A stretch of 43,563 nt of DNA from Thermoguttaceae bacterium. GTDB lineage: Bacteria > Planctomycetota > Planctomycetia > Pirellulales > Thermoguttaceae. Shown here one piece after another: positions 25,796 through 34,091 of the stretch (positions are counted from its first letter, which is position 1; the number at the start of each line of letters is the position of its first letter). The stretch is taken from positions 1 through 43,563 of the forward strand of contig JAFSMW010000062.1 in the NCBI GenBank assembly GCA_017447745.1, given 5' to 3'. The translations under genes were made by a program, and so were the position numbers. Below the pieces are notes generated by a model. The model did not search any database. It was not told where the DNA came from and saw only the letters and a program-made list of their open reading frames with translations.

Positions 25796-26683
25796 TTACC
25801 AAATTTCCAAATCCAGATTCATCAGAAAGTCCGTTCGTTTATGAACCTGATCTCGAACGAGGTCAATAAGGCGAAGGATGTCTTCCGATGAACATTCCGG
25901 CTCTGCAATGATGTAGTTTGCGTGTCTTTCGGAAATAACGGCTCCTCCAATGCGGGCGCCCTTGAGTCCGGCGCGGTCGATTAATTCGCCAGCAGACGCG
26001 CCTGCTGGACTTTTGAAAATTCTTCCGCAGCATTGGAAGCTCATTGGCTGCTGGGATTTTTTCAAAATCCAGCGTTTTTGCATCTGTTGAGCAAGTTGTT
26101 TGGGATCGTCCGGTTCCAGTTCAAAGGTCGCTTCCAGAATAATGAGCGAGTTGAGGGACTGATCCTGATACGCGGCGGCAAGCTCTTCAGCGGTTTTGGC
26201 AAACGTAGCGCCCTGAAAATCCATTTCAACAGTGGATTTGAGGCAACGGCTGATTTTTGTCATGTTGGAAGCAACGTGAACGTGTAACGCTCCGCCGACG
26301 GATCCAGGAACGCCGATAAAATCTTCCAAGCCAGCAAGACCGGCATGAACCGCTGTCGTTACAACGCGTCCAAGTCGAGCGGCTGCGCCTGCTTTGATAC
26401 AGTTCCCTTCAATTTCGATTTTCTGAAATTCAGGGCTGTCCAGACTGATAACCAGCCCGGAAACGCCGTCGTTGCGAATGAGGACGTTTGAACCTTCGCC
26501 CAAAAGTCGAATTTGAATGCCGGCTTCCGTTGCGGCGGCGACCAGTTCAGCCGCTTGCGCTTGAGTTTCCGGTTGAGCGTAAAATTCTGCCATGCCGCCG
26601 GTTTGGAACCACGTGTGCATAGCCAACGGTTCGTCTCGACGAATAATCGATTTAAACGGATCGTACCACATGTTGATTGTCAA
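25796..26683 (-). CDS. murB: UDP-N-acetylenolpyruvoylglucosamine reductase, deviant active site
   Basis: MurB reduces UDP-GlcNAc-enolpyruvate to UDP-MurNAc in peptidoglycan synthesis. The 295-residue protein has the FAD-domain signatures HTWFQTGG (23-30), LLGEGSNVLIRNDG (60-73) and GVPGSVGGAL (124-133), and a C-terminal SAGELIDRAGLKG. In E. coli the key residues are Arg159, Ser229 and Glu325. By alignment by eye these fall at Gln173 (AYQDQS instead of YR-x-S), Arg221 (CCGRIFKSP, where Ser or Cys is expected after Gly) and Glu293. The usual NAG after GGAL is HVA. Fold and context are clear; activity is doubtful. The start at 26683 follows a promoter-like palindrome. Confidence 0.85.
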   Translation of the reverse strand: MTINMWYDPFKSIIRRDEPLAMHTWFQTGGMAEFYAQPETQAQAAELVAAATEAGIQIRLLGEGSNVLIRNDGVSGLVISLDSPEFQKIEIEGNCIKAGAAARLGRVVTTAVHAGLAGLEDFIGVPGSVGGALHVHVASNMTKISRCLKSTVEMDFQGATFAKTAEELAAAYQDQSLNSLIILEATFELEPDDPKQLAQQMQKRWILKKSQQPMSFQCCGRIFKSPAGASAGELIDRAGLKGARIGGAVISERHANYIIAEPECSSEDILRLIDLVRDQVHKRTDFLMNLDLEIW

Positions 26684-26737
26684 TTAAATTTATGGATAAT
26701 AATGCTAATTCACTCCGCCACAGGGACGGTTCTTAAC

Positions 26738-26760
26738 TGGAATTATAACGTATAATTCCA
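26738..26760 (-). promoter_or_regulatory. Palindromic promoter region of murB
   Basis: TGGAATTATA-ACG-TATAATTCCA is a perfect 10-bp inverted repeat. On the minus strand it contains TATAAT with TGTACA 17 bases upstream, so it may be the murB promoter with an overlapping operator. Confidence 0.45.
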
Positions 26761-26872
26761 ATAATGTACAGAGCAAAGGACGCAAAAAATCAAATTTTCG
26801 TCAAACGTTTCTGTAAAGACGGGGGTGTTTTACGATAATATATCGAATTATGGGCTGTTTTTGTTCGATTTT

Positions 26873-27210
26873 GGGTGCGATAAATCTTGGGTTGCGAAAA
26901 TAGGTAAAATGAACATCTAAAACGTAGCCCACGCCTTTAGGCGTGGGATCCAAAAGGATATAAATAGTATTATAACGCGCGAATTCCACACTCACTCACG
27001 CGCCATTAGGCGCGTGGGTAAGTGTGGAGGGCAAGCGTTTGGGGGAGGATCGCTTTTTTAGTTCCCCAGATAAATCTGGGGGCTACGATTTTTGAATTGT
27101 TTTTATTTCCCACGTCTAAAGAGTGGGGATAGGAACATATAAATCTGGATGCTATAAAAAGGTTTCAAGACTCTTTCCTTTTTTTATGCCCCCCAAATTT
27201 GAACGCACCC
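26873..27210 (+). mobile_element. MITE-like element, copy 2 (338 bp) with 7-bp target duplication
   Basis: Starts GGGTGCG, ends CGCACCC, and is flanked directly on both sides by CGATTTT (26866-26872 and 27211-27217). Shares with copy 1 the end GGGTTGCGAAAATAGG, the CCCACGCC/GGCGTGGG hairpin, AATCTGGGGGCTACG and TTTTTGAATTGTTT. The central stem (26986-27027) is CCACACT..CACGCGCC-ATTA-GGCGCGTG..AGTGTGG. It differs from copy 1 in both arms but stays paired. No gene is supported in it or in 26761-26872. Confidence 0.85.
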
Positions 27211-27238
27211 CGATTTTTAAATCTTTTTCCCCTCCCCA

Positions 27239-27266
27239 TTGACAATTTCTTAAAAAAGTTTATCTT
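27239..27266 (+). promoter_or_regulatory. Promoter of the tRNA-Ile pair
   Basis: TTGACA at 27239-27244, a 16-base spacer and TATCTT at 27261-27266, about 40 bases before the first tRNA. Confidence 0.55.
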
Positions 27267-27307
27267 ATTAAAATCTTAAGGAAAAAACTTCTTTAAGAAA
27301 ACATTGC

Positions 27308-27382
27308 GGGCGTGTAGCTCAGTTTGGTTAGAGCGCGTCCCTGATAAGGACGAGGTCCATGGTTCGAGTCCATGCACGCCCA
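27308..27382 (+). tRNA. tRNA-Ile (GAT), copy 1
   Basis: A 75-base cloverleaf: acceptor GGGCGTG/CACGCCC, anticodon stem CGTCC/GGACG with loop CTGATAA (anticodon GAT at 27343-27345), T arm GGTTCGAGTCC, discriminator A. The 3' CCA is not encoded. Confidence 0.97.
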
Positions 27383-27449
27383 GTGTTTTCAGGAGTTTAT
27401 TTCTTATGGTTGCTAAAATCATGTTCTGACGCTGTCAGACAGATTTTGC

Positions 27450-27524
27450 GGGCGTGTAGCTCAGTTTGGTTAGAGCGCGTCCCTGATAAGGACGAGGTCC
27501 ATGGTTCGAGTCCATGCACGCCCA
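27450..27524 (+). tRNA. tRNA-Ile (GAT), copy 2
   Basis: Identical base for base to the copy at 27308-27382, with the anticodon at 27485-27487; 67 bases separate the two. Both are probably on one transcript. They are outside an rRNA operon, where this tRNA often lies. A short T run follows at 27542-27548. Confidence 0.97.
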
Positions 27525-27655
27525 ATTTTCTTTTTAAAGGCGTTTTTTGAAGTCTGAATGTTTTTTCTGCAACAGGTTTCGCGCCGCTGACTGCTTTTAA
27601 CTTAAAGATTTCGGAAAAAATTTTTTAATTTTTTCTAAAAAATATTGCTCCCCCC

Positions 27656-27710
27656 TTGTGAAAAACGTTATTTCTGATAAAATCACATAAATTTTCGTTT
27701 GCGATATAAT
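27656..27710 (+). promoter_or_regulatory. Promoter region of rpsA
   Basis: TTGTGA at 27656-27661, a 16-base spacer and TAAAAT at 27678-27683; a second TATAAT lies at 27705-27710. The leader is 150-180 bases long, which would leave room for S1 autoregulation, but I see no clear structure. The rest of 27525-27864 is empty. Confidence 0.4.
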
Positions 27711-27864
27711 TGAGGAGTTCTCGATTAATAGAATCGCATAATATAAACAAGCTCTTTTTCGTTTTTCGAGTTAAAGCGACTCGGCGAAAAAGAAGGGCAT
27801 CCCCAAGATAAAACAGTCGGAACCGTCAGACGCGCCCTGTCATCGGTTTCATAGGTAATTTTCA

Positions 27865-29670
27865 ATGGTAAATCGTAATTTGGTGCACAATTTGGACGCT
27901 GCCGCAGGTCTTTCCGAAATGGAAGCTGAGATTAGCCAGGCGTTGGAGAATCAGGATCTGGATGGCGGTAAAGAATGGCGCACGCCGGAAGAATTTGGCG
28001 CTAACCGAATCGTGGAAGGCGTTATCGTTCGCGTAGATAAAGAATTCGTCTTGGTTGACATCGGTTCCAAGAGCGAAGGAGCAATTAAACTTTCAGAATG
28101 GGGCGAAGACGAAGAAGCGCCGCAGGTTGGACAGAAGGTTAAGGCTCTTATCGAAGAGGACGAAGATTCCGAAAAACCGCAAGAGAACCGCGAAATGCTC
28201 ATGCTTTCCAAGCGCAAGGCTGAAAGAATCGAAGCTTGGGAAAACGTTATGAAGCAGGTTCACGAAGGCGACATCGTCGAAGGCGAAGTAACGAAAAAGA
28301 TCAAGGGCGGTTTGTTGGTCGATATTGGCGTCAACGTCTTTTTGCCGGCCTCTCAGGTTGACATCCGTCGTCCGAGCGACATTGCCGATTTTATTGGCAA
28401 GCCGATCAGATGCGTTGTTCTTAAAATTGACGAAGCGCGCCGCAACATCGTTGTCAGCCGCCGCGCTCTGATTGAAGAAGAACGCAAAGAACAAAAACAG
28501 AGACTGCTCTCCGAACTTCAGGAAGGTCAGCTTCGCATCGGTACGGTCAAGAATATCGCCGATTTCGGCGCTTTCGTAGACTTGGGCGGAATCGACGGGT
28601 TGCTCCACATTACAGACATGTCTTGGGGACGCATTAATCATCCGTCTGAAATGGTTCAGATTGACGACCAGATTGAGGTCAAGATTCTGTCTATCGACCG
28701 CGAAAAGGAAAAGATCTCTCTCGGTCTGAAGCAGAAGCTGCCCAGCCCGTGGGAACAGGTTGCCGAAAAGTATCCCGTTGGATCCAAAGTCAAGGGAACG
28801 ATTGTCAGCATTACCAATTACGGCGCATTTGCCAAGCTGGAAGAGGGCATCGAAGGACTTATTCACATTTCCGAAATGTCCTGGACGAAGCGCATCAATC
28901 ATCCAAATGAACTGGTCAGCCTCGGCGACGAAGTTGAAGTTGTCGTGTTGGGAATCAACAAAGACAAGAAAGAGATCTCTCTGGGCATGAAGCAAACCGC
29001 TCCAGACCCCTGGAAAGAAGTCGCTCAGCAATACCCGGTTGGATCAGTCGTTACCGGTACGGTTCGCAACCTCACCAACTACGGCGCGTTCATTCAGATT
29101 CGCGAAAATATCGATGGTCTTCTTCACGTTTCCGACATGTCCTGGACTCGCAAAGTCAGCCATCCGTCTGAAATGGTTAAGAGAGATCAGGTTATCGAAT
29201 GCAAAGTTTTGTCGGTCGACGAAAAGAGCCGCCGCATTGCTTTGGGTCTCAAGCAGATGACCGAAGATCCCTGGACTTCCGATATTCCGAAACGCTTTGC
29301 TCCTGGTCAGCTGGTCAAAGGACGAGTTACCAAGATTACCAATTTTGGCGTTTTCGTTCGTTTGGAAGACGGTCTGGAAGGTTTGCTGCACATCAGCGAA
29401 CTGGCGGATCACAAGGTTGACAATCCGGAAGAAGTCGTTCACGTTGACGATGAAATCGAAGTCAAAATCCTTCGCGTTGACATTGAAGAACGCAAAATCG
29501 GTTTGTCCCGCAAGCGCGTTGAATGGTCGAACGAAGAAGAAACCGCTCAGGAAGCTGCTGAAGAATCTGCCGCTTCTAACTCCAAGCCGACTCCGCCTAC
29601 GGAACTCAAAGGCGGTTTGGGCGGCGGCGACGGAAAACCGTTGTTCTCTCTCAATCCCGACAATGAATAG
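27865..29670 (+). CDS. rpsA: 30S ribosomal protein S1
   Basis: S1 binds mRNA and helps load it on the 30S subunit. The 601-residue protein has six S1 (OB-fold) domains at about residues 48-118, 136-203, 220-290, 305-377, 392-464 and 477-550. Repeats 3-6 carry the strong RNA-binding signature G-x-V-x-x-I-x-x-[FY]-G-A-F and HISE/HISDMSW. The first two are more divergent, as expected for ribosome attachment. The C-terminal 45 residues are acidic and then Gly-rich. Length and domain number match a full-length proteobacterial-type S1. A strong S1 fits a genome where most starts lack a good Shine-Dalgarno site. Confidence 0.96.
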   Translation: MVNRNLVHNLDAAAGLSEMEAEISQALENQDLDGGKEWRTPEEFGANRIVEGVIVRVDKEFVLVDIGSKSEGAIKLSEWGEDEEAPQVGQKVKALIEEDEDSEKPQENREMLMLSKRKAERIEAWENVMKQVHEGDIVEGEVTKKIKGGLLVDIGVNVFLPASQVDIRRPSDIADFIGKPIRCVVLKIDEARRNIVVSRRALIEEERKEQKQRLLSELQEGQLRIGTVKNIADFGAFVDLGGIDGLLHITDMSWGRINHPSEMVQIDDQIEVKILSIDREKEKISLGLKQKLPSPWEQVAEKYPVGSKVKGTIVSITNYGAFAKLEEGIEGLIHISEMSWTKRINHPNELVSLGDEVEVVVLGINKDKKEISLGMKQTAPDPWKEVAQQYPVGSVVTGTVRNLTNYGAFIQIRENIDGLLHVSDMSWTRKVSHPSEMVKRDQVIECKVLSVDEKSRRIALGLKQMTEDPWTSDIPKRFAPGQLVKGRVTKITNFGVFVRLEDGLEGLLHISELADHKVDNPEEVVHVDDEIEVKILRVDIEERKIGLSRKRVEWSNEEETAQEAAEESAASNSKPTPPTELKGGLGGGDGKPLFSLNPDNE

Positions 29671-29682
29671 TATTTGATGTTT

Positions 29683-29755
29683 TAGTGGTAAGTGGTAAGT
29701 TTTAAGTAGTTAGGACGCAAGCGGCGTTCTTACTAACCACTAACCACTTACTACT
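29683..29755. repeat. Heptamer hairpin repeat, family B (copy 2)
   Basis: AGTGGTA AGTGGTA AGTTTTA heptamers, centre AGGACGCAAGCGGCGTT, then ACTAACC ACTAACC ACTTACT heptamers. The arms pair to form one hairpin between rpsA and aroK. Confidence 0.8.
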
Positions 29756-29771
29756 AAAAACTTCTATCTTT

Positions 29772-30290
29772 ATGACAAACATTGCTTTAATCGGCTATCG
29801 CGCAACGGGTAAGACGACTGTCGCCAAAGAGCTGGCAAGCCGACTTTCTGGCTGGAATTGGGTTGACGCAGACGTCGAAATTGAACAGTCTGCCGGGAAG
29901 ACAATCGCCCAAATCTTTCAGGACTCCGGCGAATCCGGTTTTCGCGATTTGGAATCGACGGTTACAGCGGAACTCCTTTTGCGACCTCAAACGATTATTG
30001 CGACCGGCGGCGGGGTGGTTATTCGACAGGAAAACAGGGAACTGCTTAAACGGTCTGCGTTTGTTGTCTGGCTTAAGGCGTCTGCTGATACGATTTATAA
30101 GCGCATGTATTCAGACGAAACAACTGCAACGCGTCGACCGGCGTTAACGGACAACGATCCGTATGTTGAAATTGTTAAAATGCTGAATTTACGCAATTCC
30201 TGGTATGAGCAGACTGCGTCTGTCAGCGTCGATACCGATTTATTGTCTCCGGAACAAATAGCGGACTGGATTTTTCAGCAGCCTTTTTAA
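29772..30290 (+). CDS. aroK: Shikimate kinase
   Basis: Phosphorylates the 3-hydroxyl of shikimate in aromatic amino-acid synthesis, in the cytosol. The 172-residue protein has the Walker A loop GYRATGKT (8-15), the shikimate-binding Asp in VDADVEIE, the FRDLE arginine, the ATGGGVV loop and the lid arginines in RRPAL. Length is normal. It starts at ATG 29772 immediately after a family B repeat and ends at the edge of a family C repeat. No other aro genes are adjacent. The choice of symbol between aroK and aroL follows usual practice for single genes. Confidence 0.93.
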   Translation: MTNIALIGYRATGKTTVAKELASRLSGWNWVDADVEIEQSAGKTIAQIFQDSGESGFRDLESTVTAELLLRPQTIIATGGGVVIRQENRELLKRSAFVVWLKASADTIYKRMYSDETTATRRPALTDNDPYVEIVKMLNLRNSWYEQTASVSVDTDLLSPEQIADWIFQQPF

Positions 30291-30410
30291 GCTACTAGCT
30301 ATTAGCTGCTAGCTTTTAGCTTGCTTACTGGTAGCTCTTACATTATTATTTAAAGCCTGAAGCTAAAATAACAAAGGCTAATAGCTAGTAGCTAATGGCT
30401 AATTGCTAAT
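30291..30410. repeat. Heptamer hairpin repeat, family C (copy 2)
   Basis: Left arm GCTACTA GCTATTA GCTGCTA, right arm GCTAATA GCTAGTA, and a middle with AAAGCCTGAA..TAAAATAAC that occurs reversed in copy 1. It starts directly after the aroK stop. Confidence 0.8.
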
Positions 30411-30427
30411 TCTTTCAAATTTCTCTC

Positions 30428-30456
30428 TTGATTTTTTTTCCAAGAATCTCTATACT
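30428..30456 (+). promoter_or_regulatory. Promoter of the lptD-like gene
   Basis: TTGATT at 30428-30433, a 17-base spacer and TATACT at 30451-30456, about 80 bases before the ATG. Confidence 0.5.
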
Positions 30457-30535
30457 CCCCTCGATTAACTGGGTCCTACTATGCTCTGAAAGTCGTTTTT
30501 TGGAGTATTGGGGAATGGTATTAAGGTTTTAAAAC

Positions 30536-33500
30536 ATGCAGAAATTCCGTATCGCTAACGACATTTCCTTCTCGTTGACGGGCTCGTCTGTCGTCGGGGT
30601 GAAGGCGTATGGATATATAGTCGGAATTCTTTTTGCAATCGTTTTAAATCTGTTTCTTTGTAATTCCGCGCTCGCGCAGATTGCTCAATTTTCACAGCAG
30701 AAGCCGATTACAGTTCAGGGCGACGTTGCTTTTACGTATCAACAGGGTAAAAAAGAGATCTGGATAATTCGTAACAACTGTCAGATTTTGGAAAGCGGTC
30801 GTCCAGTAGCGGAAGCGGCTGAAATGACGCTTTGGCTTGAATACGACCAACGACCGGTTGCTGGCAGCAGCGCAGGTTCTTATTGTCTGACGGTTTATAT
30901 GGAAGGTCAGGTTAAGGCGGCGCCCACTATAAGTAAAGGGTTTATCAGTCAAGCTGGCGACAGCGCCGTTCAGTCTTCCGATTCAAACAACTACGTTTGG
31001 CTGGGCGAGTTTTTATTAATCAACAGACCGCAAATTATTGTCAATATAAAACGAACAACCCCGGGAAACATGCCGGATTCGTACTGGCGAGCGGAACGCT
31101 GCAGAGAGCTTCAGGAGAAAAATGAACTCGGCGCGTCAACCAGAGTCAATTCGATTCTTTCAGATCAGAAAATGCAAACGGCGCCTGTTTATCAGACCGT
31201 CGGACAAAATGCCGCGTCGATAATTGATTCCCCCGGTGGCTTTGAAGTAAACGCAGTTTCGGACGAATGGGGCGAAGATCCTTCTAAAATGCCCTTGGGA
31301 CCAGGTCAACGAAGAATCAAGATTAAGCCTCGAAACGAGAACACCAATACGTCCTGGAAGCATTATCCGGAAATAAATCAGTCGATAGCCTGTATTACTG
31401 GCGGTGTTACAGTTAATATTAAAACTGATAAACTCGCTGAAGCATTGGTAATAACGACGGATAAAATGGTGATTTGGACGACCGGTTTACAGGGCGTTGA
31501 CCTCAACGGGGTACAGCCGCATTCTGTTGATCAGCCGATTGAACTCTATATGGAGGGGAATATTGTATTTAAGCAAGGCGGACGAACGGTTCGCGCTGAA
31601 AGGATGTTCTATGATCTGAAAAAGAAACAGGGAACAATTCTAAATACAGAAATCACCACTCCTGCAGAGGGTTACGACGGTTTGCTGCGAATCAACGCCG
31701 ATATGGTTCATCAGGACAATCCGTGGGAATTCAGCGCGAAAAACGCGTATATAACGTCCAGCCTGATGGGCAAGCCGTCGTATCGAATCCAGATGGACGA
31801 CGTCATCGTTCGAGACGTGGTTACGGAAGAATACGATACGTCGACCGGCAGACCAAAGTTGGACGAAAACGGCATTCTGGTTTCGAAACACGAACAGTAT
31901 ATTACGGGCAATAATACGTCAATTTACGTTTCTGACACGCCGATTTTCTATTGGCCGAAAATGCGAACCAAGCTGGAACGGCCCACGCCGTATTTGTCGT
32001 CCTTGCGCGTTGGGTCAGACAGCGTATACGGGTTCCAGATGTTTACCGGCTGGAACGCTTACGAATTGTTTAACTGCGTCGATCCGCCGAAAGGAACCGA
32101 TCTGACGCTACACCTGGATCCGTTTTCCAATCGCGGCATTGGTCATGGGGCGGATTTCAAATTTGACCGCGAATGGGATTACGGTTTGATTTACGGTCCG
32201 ATTAAGGGCAATATTGATTTCTGGGGCATTTACGATTGGGGTAAAGACAACCTCGGAGAAGGGCGGCGAAGCGTCGAGCCGGAAGTCAAATATCGTTACA
32301 AGCTCTTTGGAAACTTTGAACATAAATTCAGCAATGGGCTGCAGCTTAACGGCGAGGTCGGTCTGATTTCCGATCGCGATTTTATGGAAGAATATTATCG
32401 CGACGACTGGTACACAAAACCGACGCCCAAAACCCGGATTCAGCTTCGACAGGAAATCGGGAATTTTTCGTGGGACGTCGCCGTTCAGGGCAAAGTCAAC
32501 GGCTTTTATACAGAATCCCAGGAAATCCCCAGTTTTCGCATGTATTGGCTTGGACAGAGCCTCATGGGAGACATGCTGACGTGGTATTCCGCGTCGACCG
32601 CGGGACTGTACAACCTTTCGCCGGCGTCGTATCCGGAAGCCATAGAAAATCAGAAGTATTTCGATTATCTCGCCTGGGAACAGGGCAACGTCGGCGGTCG
32701 GTTTACGACGCGTCACGAACTGGATTTGCCGTTTCAGGCAGGCGCGGTAAAGCTGGTTCCGTACATCATGGGCGAAGCCGGCTGGTGGGGCGCAAGCGAA
32801 ACCGCTTCTGTTGACAGGTTCTATGGGCAAGTAGGTCTTCGCGCGTCGCTTCCGATATGGAAAGCGAATCCCTGTTTCAACAGCGACCTGTTTGACGTCC
32901 ACGGACTGGTGCATAAAGTCAACTTTGAAGCGGAATGGTATATTGGAACCTCGTCTCGAAGCCTCTCTGAAATGCCCATGTACGACATGCTGGACGAACA
33001 GTCGATTATCCAGTACAGACACATGTTCAATGAAACCGTCTTTGGCGGACCGATTCCGTGGCGGTTTGACGAGCGCTCCTACGCTTTGAGAAGCGGGCTT
33101 GGAAATCACGTCGCCACGCCGGGACTGGAAATTTTGGACGACTTGCATATAGTTCGGTTCAACGTCAATCAGCGATGGCAGACAAAGCGCCGATCGGCTA
33201 TGCCGGTGGACTGGATTACGCTTGACGCTGGAGTAACGCTCTTTCCCAATGCCAGCCGCGACAATTTCGGCAAAGGAATCGGGTTGCTCAATTACGATTT
33301 CAACTGGCAATTGGGCGATCGATTTGCCGTTACGTCGTCGGGCGTATGGGACTTTTTCGATCAAGGGGTGCATGCGTTTAGCGTTGGCGGACGTCTGATC
33401 AAACCCGGTCGCGGAGAACTCAACGCAGGCGTTTATTGGCTTTCCAATCCCGTTCGCAATACGGTTATTTACGTCAATGCCAAATACTGGATGAGTCCGA

Positions 33501-33736
33501 AATGGCACTTGTCCTTCGGGAGTGAATTTGACATTTCCGGACAGGGCAACATCGGTCAGAGTCTGGCGATCACTCGAGTCGGAGAATCGCTCATCGTCCG
33601 AGCTGGATTCTACGCCGACGCAACGCGCGACGACTACGGCGTCACGCTAACTATCGAACCGCGATTCATCCCCAAAGGATCGTTAAGCAACTCCATGGGC
33701 GGCGTAAAACCCTATGGATACTACGGGCTGGAGTAA
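30536..33736 (+). CDS. LptD-like LPS-assembly outer-membrane protein
   Basis: The 1066-residue protein has a long signal sequence (hydrophobic core about 25-48, cleavage near ALAQ). Periplasmic beta-jellyroll segments of OstA/LptA type follow: ITVQGDVAFTYQQG at about 60, and MEGNIVFKQGGRTVRAERMFYD at about 335-355 with the typical x-A-x-x-x-x-Y-D pattern. From about residue 455 (YVSDTPIFYWPKM) it matches the start of the LptD barrel, which continues as alternating strands to the C terminus. LptD places lipopolysaccharide in the outer leaflet of the outer membrane, so a true diderm envelope is implied. The family is highly divergent outside proteobacteria, so the gene symbol is withheld. No lptE is seen. 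Confidence 0.82.
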   Translation: MQKFRIANDISFSLTGSSVVGVKAYGYIVGILFAIVLNLFLCNSALAQIAQFSQQKPITVQGDVAFTYQQGKKEIWIIRNNCQILESGRPVAEAAEMTLWLEYDQRPVAGSSAGSYCLTVYMEGQVKAAPTISKGFISQAGDSAVQSSDSNNYVWLGEFLLINRPQIIVNIKRTTPGNMPDSYWRAERCRELQEKNELGASTRVNSILSDQKMQTAPVYQTVGQNAASIIDSPGGFEVNAVSDEWGEDPSKMPLGPGQRRIKIKPRNENTNTSWKHYPEINQSIACITGGVTVNIKTDKLAEALVITTDKMVIWTTGLQGVDLNGVQPHSVDQPIELYMEGNIVFKQGGRTVRAERMFYDLKKKQGTILNTEITTPAEGYDGLLRINADMVHQDNPWEFSAKNAYITSSLMGKPSYRIQMDDVIVRDVVTEEYDTSTGRPKLDENGILVSKHEQYITGNNTSIYVSDTPIFYWPKMRTKLERPTPYLSSLRVGSDSVYGFQMFTGWNAYELFNCVDPPKGTDLTLHLDPFSNRGIGHGADFKFDREWDYGLIYGPIKGNIDFWGIYDWGKDNLGEGRRSVEPEVKYRYKLFGNFEHKFSNGLQLNGEVGLISDRDFMEEYYRDDWYTKPTPKTRIQLRQEIGNFSWDVAVQGKVNGFYTESQEIPSFRMYWLGQSLMGDMLTWYSASTAGLYNLSPASYPEAIENQKYFDYLAWEQGNVGGRFTTRHELDLPFQAGAVKLVPYIMGEAGWWGASETASVDRFYGQVGLRASLPIWKANPCFNSDLFDVHGLVHKVNFEAEWYIGTSSRSLSEMPMYDMLDEQSIIQYRHMFNETVFGGPIPWRFDERSYALRSGLGNHVATPGLEILDDLHIVRFNVNQRWQTKRRSAMPVDWITLDAGVTLFPNASRDNFGKGIGLLNYDFNWQLGDRFAVTSSGVWDFFDQGVHAFSVGGRLIKPGRGELNAGVYWLSNPVRNTVIYVNAKYWMSPKWHLSFGSEFDISGQGNIGQSLAITRVGESLIVRAGFYADATRDDYGVTLTIEPRFIPKGSLSNSMGGVKPYGYYGLE

Positions 33737-33835
33737 TGCGGAATGCGGAATTACGCAAGCGCAGTAACAATTATAATTCTTACTGAGTCGCACGCAAATT
33801 TTAATTGCGAATCAGACAAGACGAGAAGCTGAACC

Positions 33836-34080
33836 GCGTCCTGAAAGGACGCAACTCTTGTAACCGTGGGCTTCAGCCCACGGGAAAGTCGCGATAATCT
33901 CCCCTATCGCTTTAGCCGCATTTCCTCCCGCGCCCCCGTTGGGGGCGCGGGAGGAAATGCGTATTCGTCGATATTCAATTATCCATGTTTCCCCTCCGGC
34001 GGTTGAAACCGCCGGTTACAATGAGTTTCGTCCCTGTCGGGACTTAGCGGACTAACGTCCGCTGTCGCTTTCGCGACGTT
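33836..34080. repeat. Tandem hairpin cluster between convergent genes
   Basis: At least seven hairpins in 245 bases: GCGTCC-TGAAA-GGACGC (33836-33852), CCGTGGGC-TTCA-GCCCACGG (33864-33883), a perfect 20-bp stem with loop GTT (33918-33960), CCGGCGG-TTGAAA-CCGCCGG (33996-34015), TCCC-TGTC-GGGA, AGCGGAC-TAAC-GTCCGCT and GTCGC-TTTC-GCGAC. Together they occupy most of the gap between lptD and the hopene cyclase and may end transcription from both sides. Confidence 0.8.
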
Positions 34081-34091
34081 TTCTCCCTCTG

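Noticed and set aside
28093-29031. 312-codon minus-strand frame under rpsA
   Set aside because: Its internal repetition mirrors the S1 domain repeats of the real gene; no own start signals.
32108-33508. 466-codon open frame on the minus strand under the lptD-like gene
   Set aside because: It lies wholly inside a well-supported gene, has no family signature and reflects the codon bias of the opposite strand.
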